Shown: in pieces, positions 41,069 through 45,018 of the stretch
How positions within the stretch are numbered: the stretch's first letter is position 1
How the letters are laid out: every line of letters begins with the position of its first letter
Assembly: GCA_002339805.1 (NCBI GenBank)
Contig: DDKW01000027.1
Span: 46,746 to 91,763, forward strand
Reading direction: 5' to 3'
Origin: Dehalococcoidia bacterium UBA2588
GTDB lineage: Bacteria; Chloroflexota; Dehalococcoidia; Lucifugimonadales; UBA3495
Length of the DNA: 45,018 nucleotides
The notes under the pieces: generated by a model
The model's input: only the letters and a program-made list of their open reading frames with translations
Databases searched by the model: none
What the model was told of the DNA's origin: nothing
Program-made: the position numbers and the translations under genes

Positions 41069-42154
41069 ATGAACATTGAAAGCGTGCAAGTTGAGTTATT
41101 GAAAGTTCCTGCGAATATGATGTATGAGGCTGCTGGTCATGCAGTGAGCCATAACTGGCACATATTATCTAGAATAGTAGTTGAAGATGGAACTGAAGGG
41201 ATTGGCTGGTTGGTGAATACTAGACCAGCTTTTATAAATTCGTTATATGAAGCAACTAAAGAATTAGGGGATTTGTTGGTTGGACAAAATGTATATAAGA
41301 ACGAATATTTATATGAGTTAATGAATAGCTACGGAAACTGGGTCGGCCCGGGTGGATTTCTCAATATGGCAATATCTAGTCTGGATGTTGCTATATGGGA
41401 TATCAAAGCTAAATTAGCGAACGAAAGTGTATCTGACTTATTAGGAGGCCATTCCAACTCTGTCGGTAGCTATGCAAGTGATAGATTGTGGTACAGCATG
41501 CCGGTAGAGGAACTATTGGATTCAGCTAAACAACATGTTGTTGCAGGTCATAATCGTATTAAATTGAGAATAGGCAAAGTTGACAATATATCCGAACAAA
41601 TCAATAGAATAAATAGTCTGAGGAAAGAATACGAGCATTTAGAAATCATGCTTGATGCAACGGAGAGTTGGAACTTATCTGAGGCCAGATCGTTCGGTGA
41701 AGCACTATCAAAGGCAGGTATACTTTGGCTTGAAGACCCAATTTATCACTTAGATTTTAAAGGGCTACGGGAGCTAAAAGAGAATTTGTCGGTTCCTATA
41801 GCGGGAGGGGAACATTTATATACATTTGAATCATTTAGGGATACAGTGGACAATTCTTCGCTAGACGTTGTAATAATAGATTTGTCTAGAGTCGGTGGTG
41901 TAACCCCGTGGATAAAAGTAGCGCACATGTGTGAGTCTGCTAATATTTTATTAGCAGGTCATGTTTTACCAGAATTTCATATCCATTTATTATCAGCTGT
42001 TACTAATGGATACTTAGTAGAAGATATGCCTCGTTCTGCAAATATCACTAAATCAAGACTTCAAATTGAAGAAGGCAATATGTTGGTGCCTCAAGGTCCT
42101 GGCTTTGGGATTGAATTAGATGAAGATGCGTGTCTCGAGTATAAAGTTAGATAG
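41069..42154 (+). CDS. Mandelate racemase/enolase superfamily protein
   Basis: A 361-residue enolase-superfamily protein with a capping domain (about 1-125) and a barrel. Metal ligands appear as Asp196 (LDATESW), Glu222 (WLEDP) and Glu248 (AGGEHLY). The His-Asp dyad of the mandelate racemase subgroup is present as Asp271 and His298 (DLSRVGG, AGHVLPEFHIH). The KxK motif is instead Lys165-Leu-Arg167, so the second lysine, normally a base, is Arg. Members dehydrate or epimerise sugar acids and related carboxylates. GAGGAAG precedes the ATG. The substrate is unknown. Confidence 0.87.
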   Translation: MNIESVQVELLKVPANMMYEAAGHAVSHNWHILSRIVVEDGTEGIGWLVNTRPAFINSLYEATKELGDLLVGQNVYKNEYLYELMNSYGNWVGPGGFLNMAISSLDVAIWDIKAKLANESVSDLLGGHSNSVGSYASDRLWYSMPVEELLDSAKQHVVAGHNRIKLRIGKVDNISEQINRINSLRKEYEHLEIMLDATESWNLSEARSFGEALSKAGILWLEDPIYHLDFKGLRELKENLSVPIAGGEHLYTFESFRDTVDNSSLDVVIIDLSRVGGVTPWIKVAHMCESANILLAGHVLPEFHIHLLSAVTNGYLVEDMPRSANITKSRLQIEEGNMLVPQGPGFGIELDEDACLEYKVR

Positions 42155-42169
42155 CTTTATCATTTGTGC

Positions 42170-42175
42170 TACAAT
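42170..42175 (+). promoter_or_regulatory. Candidate extended -10 of the pentapeptide-TIR gene
   Basis: TACAAT preceded by TGC (extended -10), 38 bases before the start codon and 16 bases after the enolase-gene stop. The same TGC-TACAAT stretch occurs at the dienelactone hydrolase promoter. No good -35 is present. Confidence 0.4.
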
Positions 42176-42212
42176 CCCCAATATTCATAATTTAATTTTC
42201 CGGAGTGTTTAT

Positions 42213-43457
42213 ATGGCAGATATGGAATTAGTATTGATCGTTAAACGAGGTAGAGATGCGGTCGCTCAGTGGAGAGAAGAGAACCCTACTACAACTATGG
42301 ATCTTAGTGAAGCATACATGAGTCACACTCGATTGCCGCAGGTGGATTTAAGTGCATCGGATTTGAGGAACGCTGATTTTATGGGAGCAATGTTAAGAAG
42401 AGCTAATTTCTCCCGAAGTTACATGAACCCGTGTCATTTATACAGGTCTGACTTGCGTGAAGCTAATTTGAGTGGGACGTTACTAAGCGGCGCTAATTTA
42501 AGAGGCGCAGATTTACGTAAAGCTAATCTTGAAGGTGCAAATTTAGATAGAGCGATATTATCGGATACTAACTTCGAAGGTGCTAATCTGAAAGGAGCTA
42601 ATTTAAGTAGAACTAATATTGATCGAGCAAATCTGAAAGATGCTGATCTGAGTGGAGCTTATTTTGGAGGTTCCCGTATCAAGAGGTCTAATTTCGATAA
42701 CATTAGTCTAAATGGTAGTGATTTATTTGAAGCAAATATAGATTCAGTATCATTTGTGGATGCAGATTTCACCGATGTGGTATTAGGGTACACAGTTTTT
42801 CAGAATTGTGATTTGTCATCAGTAAAAAATTTGTCATCAGTTAGGCATGATGCACCTAGTACCTTAGGAGTAGATTCATTAATTAAAAGTTCCAATTTAT
42901 CTGAAGCGTTCTTAAGAGGTATAGGCGTAACCGAGTCTTTTATAGAGTTATCTAAATCAATACAAAGACATGACATTGCCTCTGAATGTTATATTTCTTG
43001 CACTTCGGAACATGAAGGGTTTGCAAAGAAATTACAGGAGCAACTTAGGGATAGAGGTATCGTAAGTTGGTTGTTCTCTGAAAGTTCCCGAGGAAATGCT
43101 TTAGTTGATCGCAGAAGCACATCTGAAGAAGAAGAGATTGAAAGATGGGTCAGGCATTATGATAAATTAATTGTTGTTACGACTGAAGAGTCATTTTCTA
43201 ATGAAGTGATTCGGAACGATGTATCATCGGCTAAGGAGAAACAAATGGCTGATGATGAATGGTTAATGTATTTAGTGTCTCCTAATGCTGAGATAATGGA
43301 AAGCAGGAATAGATTCATTAGGACCCTTAGATCTGAGAACACTGTGTTTGTTATTGATTTTGATACTGATGCATATGAGGGTAGTCTTGATAGGCTAGTT
43401 GAAACTATTAAAACGGAATATTCTAATGAAGATTCAATTCCTAAGTTAACTGAATAA
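42213..43457 (+). CDS. Pentapeptide-repeat protein with C-terminal TIR domain
   Basis: A 414-residue two-part protein. Residues about 44-205 are a right-handed beta-helix of pentapeptide repeats (A(D/N)LxG-type, for example GANLRGADLRKANLEGANL); a linker (RHDAPSTLGVDSLIKSSNLS, about 211-250) typical of such fusions leads to a TIR domain (about 257-405) that starts CYISCTSEHEGFAKKL. In the TIR helix that normally reads 'WV..E', this protein has VIRND, so the NADase glutamate appears to be Asp336 and the Trp is lost. ATG at 42213 is chosen because CGGAG lies upstream and the longer frame overlaps the enolase gene. The fusion is known in other bacteria, where it may serve in stress or defence. 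Confidence 0.9.
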   Translation: MADMELVLIVKRGRDAVAQWREENPTTTMDLSEAYMSHTRLPQVDLSASDLRNADFMGAMLRRANFSRSYMNPCHLYRSDLREANLSGTLLSGANLRGADLRKANLEGANLDRAILSDTNFEGANLKGANLSRTNIDRANLKDADLSGAYFGGSRIKRSNFDNISLNGSDLFEANIDSVSFVDADFTDVVLGYTVFQNCDLSSVKNLSSVRHDAPSTLGVDSLIKSSNLSEAFLRGIGVTESFIELSKSIQRHDIASECYISCTSEHEGFAKKLQEQLRDRGIVSWLFSESSRGNALVDRRSTSEEEEIERWVRHYDKLIVVTTEESFSNEVIRNDVSSAKEKQMADDEWLMYLVSPNAEIMESRNRFIRTLRSENTVFVIDFDTDAYEGSLDRLVETIKTEYSNEDSIPKLTE

Positions 43458-43471
43458 TATTTAATTAGATA

Positions 43472-43507
43472 AAAAAAAGGACCGGTTTTTAAACCGGTCC
43501 TTTTTTT
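43472..43507. terminator. Bidirectional terminator, 17-bp palindrome
   Basis: A near-perfect palindrome: seven A's, GGACCGGTTT (arm 43472-43488), a 2-base turn, then the complementary arm 43491-43507 ending in seven T's. It separates the pentapeptide-TIR gene from the convergent reductive-dehalogenase-like gene. Confidence 0.9.
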
Positions 43508-43523
43508 GTTGTGCAACGAAGGT

Positions 43524-44798
43524 TTAGATGTAATCTTCTTCTTCGTACATCATTTCGAGGTTGTCAGTACTTAAGCCTAATGCTCGCTGTACTTCGTCCT
43601 TGAAGTCGCCTATCAAAGTGTCGGAGATTTCTCCGCCAGCTTCTTGAGCTTTCTTTTTGAATTCGTCGAATGCCCATTCGGTAGCATCACCGTGAGGCAT
43701 ATCAAAGAACCCAGCATCAAACTGAGGCATTTCACCAGGACCAAAGTAACCCATACCTTCCATTTCATATCCTTCGAGGTCGTGAGTTCCTTTACCTAGA
43801 ACTTGTCCAGTTTCTGCATAATGTTCCATAACATTTTTCATTCCATACTTCTGGATTGGGCATACTTTCATGCATACACCACAACCTAAGTACCTAGCCA
43901 TAACTGGTCGGCATCGTTTGAAGTATAGTTTATTTTTCTCGATTCCTCTCCACCAGATTTTATCTCTCATTAGAGCTCTACCTGGGCAGCGGTTTACGCA
44001 GACCTGACATACTTGGCAGAATGCGTGAATTCCATAGTCAACTGGCTCGTCGTAAGTAACGTCTGCATCAGTGGTGATCATCATGATTCTGCATCGTGAT
44101 CCAACATTAGGAGTTAACAGATAACCGCAAGCACCTAATTGGCCTAATCCTGCTGCCACGAACATAGGAATGTAAGGGCCAGTGTTGTCATTAGGGCTGT
44201 GTACTTGTGCTCGATAACCTAATTCGTTGATGAATTTACCAAGTTCTAACCCAGCAGCACCTTCTGTTCTGTATGTGCTTGAGTGAACTATTTCAGCATC
44301 AATACTAGGAATTGTCTGGGTTGGCTCGTAGTCTTGCTCATAAGCTAAGCAGATTACGTGAGGGAATTTTACCCAGTCTTGTTTGCTGGCGAAGTAGTAT
44401 TTTCTGTCAGAAGCGGTTAGACCAACTTCACAGAAGCCTAATTCTCTAGCTTTCTCTTTGATGGCCTCTGTTACATCTTGACCACTGGGTTCTGCTGTAG
44501 GTTCTACATCTCCAGTTAGTCTAGCTGCCATCACCAAGTTTCGGTTCAGCTTATCGTGTTCTTTCCTGATCTCTCTCATTTCGGCGTGGCCATCTCTAAT
44601 TTTGTTGGCCCAGTCTCGTGAGGCTCTTTCAGTAATATTCATGGTCTCTATTGGGTATTCTCGGCTATACCAATCGACTTCTCTTTGGTTCGTTGGGATA
44701 CCAGGAACGGTCTCTAATTCTTCAGGCACAGGAATCGTGTAAGAAGCATCAGATTGGGTTTTACCCGGTCTTACGACCTCATGACCTATTTTAAGCAT
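43524..44798 (-). CDS. Reductive-dehalogenase-like iron-sulfur protein, cytoplasmic
   Basis: A 424-residue protein with the reductive dehalogenase/corrinoid iron-sulfur fold. The core segment FVAAGLGQLGACGYLLTPNV precedes two ferredoxin-type clusters, CxxCxxCxxxCP at Cys261/264/267/271 and C-x9-CxxCxxxCP at Cys296/306/309/313. No Tat signal is present, unlike respiratory RdhA, and no RdhB-type anchor gene is adjacent, so it appears soluble. ATG at 44798 is chosen because GGAGG lies eight bases upstream; the ATG at 44804 is only two bases from it. Epoxyqueuosine reductase (QueG) is a relative, but the length and second cluster pattern fit the dehalogenase side better. It could reduce a halogenated or other organic compound, or be a non-dehalogenating relative. 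Confidence 0.8.
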   Translation of the reverse strand: MLKIGHEVVRPGKTQSDASYTIPVPEELETVPGIPTNQREVDWYSREYPIETMNITERASRDWANKIRDGHAEMREIRKEHDKLNRNLVMAARLTGDVEPTAEPSGQDVTEAIKEKARELGFCEVGLTASDRKYYFASKQDWVKFPHVICLAYEQDYEPTQTIPSIDAEIVHSSTYRTEGAAGLELGKFINELGYRAQVHSPNDNTGPYIPMFVAAGLGQLGACGYLLTPNVGSRCRIMMITTDADVTYDEPVDYGIHAFCQVCQVCVNRCPGRALMRDKIWWRGIEKNKLYFKRCRPVMARYLGCGVCMKVCPIQKYGMKNVMEHYAETGQVLGKGTHDLEGYEMEGMGYFGPGEMPQFDAGFFDMPHGDATEWAFDEFKKKAQEAGGEISDTLIGDFKDEVQRALGLSTDNLEMMYEEEDYI

Positions 44799-44827
44799 GA
44801 TCATTTCCTCCCTTAAATATGTATAGA

Positions 44828-44837
44828 CGTAGCTACG
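44828..44837. promoter_or_regulatory. Palindrome in the leader of the reductive-dehalogenase-like gene
   Basis: CGTAGCTACG is a perfect 10-base palindrome between the candidate -10 and the ribosome site, where a bound repressor could block transcription. Confidence 0.35.
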
Positions 44838-44857
44838 CTACAATCTCAATTACTGGT

Positions 44858-44886
44858 AGATTAGTCCTTTTGAGGACAAATGTCAA
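44858..44886 (-). promoter_or_regulatory. Candidate promoter of the reductive-dehalogenase-like gene with dyad in the spacer
   Basis: On the minus strand a perfect TTGACA (complement of 44881-44886) is followed after 17 bases by TAATCT (complement of 44858-44863). The spacer holds an inverted repeat, GTCCT (44864-44868) and AGGAC (44873-44877) four bases apart, a possible regulator site in the promoter itself. Confidence 0.45.
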
Positions 44887-44908
44887 CATTATTTCAATAC
44901 AAATCTGC

Positions 44909-44929
44909 AAATATACTGTATGTATATTT
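44909..44929. promoter_or_regulatory. Operator-like inverted repeat upstream of the -35
   Basis: AAATATAC (44909-44916) and its exact complement GTATATTT (44922-44929) are five bases apart and lie 23 bases upstream of the -35, where an activator dimer would bind. The rest of the 214-base terminal gap (44930-45018) shows no gene, only an imperfect hairpin with TGAT-GG-TTTTC and GAAAATCA arms. Confidence 0.4.
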
Positions 44930-45018
44930 ATTAAGGTTACGAATTGCTTGTAATTTGATAAATAAAATGATGGTTTTCGGAGTTTCTGAAAATCATTTTT
45001 CTGTTTTGCGCTGAATCA

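Noticed and set aside
42490..42660. Repetitive DNA resembling a tandem repeat array
   Set aside because: It is the coding trace of pentapeptide repeats (A-D/N-L-x-x) with diverged codons, not a CRISPR array or satellite.
43524..44798. Epoxyqueuosine reductase (queG) as the main call
   Set aside because: It is related in fold, but the length, the N-terminal region and the layout of the second iron-sulfur motif fit the reductive-dehalogenase side better. It is kept as an alternative.
1..45018. Mobile elements, phage genes, CRISPR-Cas or rRNA
   Set aside because: No transposase, integrase, terminal repeats, repeat-spacer array, cas gene or rRNA-like stretch was found by reading all frames and the gaps.

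Overview
The window is AT-rich, gene-dense bacterial chromosome with 49 protein-coding genes (one cut by the left edge), three tRNA genes, short intergenic gaps and good Shine-Dalgarno sites. I see no phage, insertion sequence, CRISPR array or rRNA. The gene content suggests a marine Chloroflexota bacterium of the SAR202 type, related to Dehalococcoidia: two luciferase-like flavin monooxygenases, an enolase-superfamily protein, a class III CoA-transferase, several short-chain and hydroxyisobutyrate-type dehydrogenases, a sulfatase and a corrinoid/iron-sulfur reductive-dehalogenase homologue. This placement is inferred from gene content and not from a phylogenetic marker.

Layout. 1-3.2 kb: end of a cytochrome c maturation operon (ccmF, a small CcmI-like protein, an exported anchored protein, a ResA-type thioredoxin). 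3.2-12.5 kb: catabolic and housekeeping genes (a short-chain dehydrogenase lacking its catalytic residues, FAH-family hydrolase, CMD protein, methyltransferase, two MFS transporters, NAD synthetase, TPR protein, HIBADH-type dehydrogenase, second SDR). 12.5-17.0 kb: a four-gene minus-strand operon of dehydrogenase, DUF4349 lipoprotein, formylglycine-generating enzyme and sulfatase. 17.1-25.2 kb: HbpS/GlcG protein, NHL propeller, M42 peptidase, Ldh2-type dehydrogenase, alpha/beta hydrolase, serA, a PanE-like reductase and an unknown protein. 25.2-31.8 kb: tRNA-Gly, sucD, sucC, hflC and hflK in one minus-strand run, then ftsH, with one small unknown gene between hflK and ftsH. 32.1-38.1 kb: dienelactone hydrolase; tRNA-Pro, a PH-like membrane protein and a two-subunit thiamine-diphosphate decarboxylase; CoA-transferase; an alpha/beta hydrolase plus flavin monooxygenase pair; tRNA-Gln. 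38.1-45.0 kb: second flavin monooxygenase, coaBC, coaX, enolase-superfamily protein, a pentapeptide-TIR fusion, and the reductive-dehalogenase-like gene with an elaborate promoter.

How it fits together. Core metabolism (NAD, CoA, serine, the succinyl-CoA step, cytochrome c assembly, membrane protein quality control) is interleaved with scavenging enzymes for carboxylic acids, sulfate esters and possibly sulfonates. The points most worth following are the promoter architecture of the reductive-dehalogenase homologue, the pentapeptide-TIR protein with an altered TIR active site, the sulfatase/FGE operon, the possible sulfolactate/sulfopyruvate route, and several enzymes whose signature catalytic residues are replaced. 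Promoters recur as TTGnnn, 17 bases, then TACAAT or TAGAAT. Nothing here is clearly an undescribed multi-gene system; these are leads read by eye without database searches.
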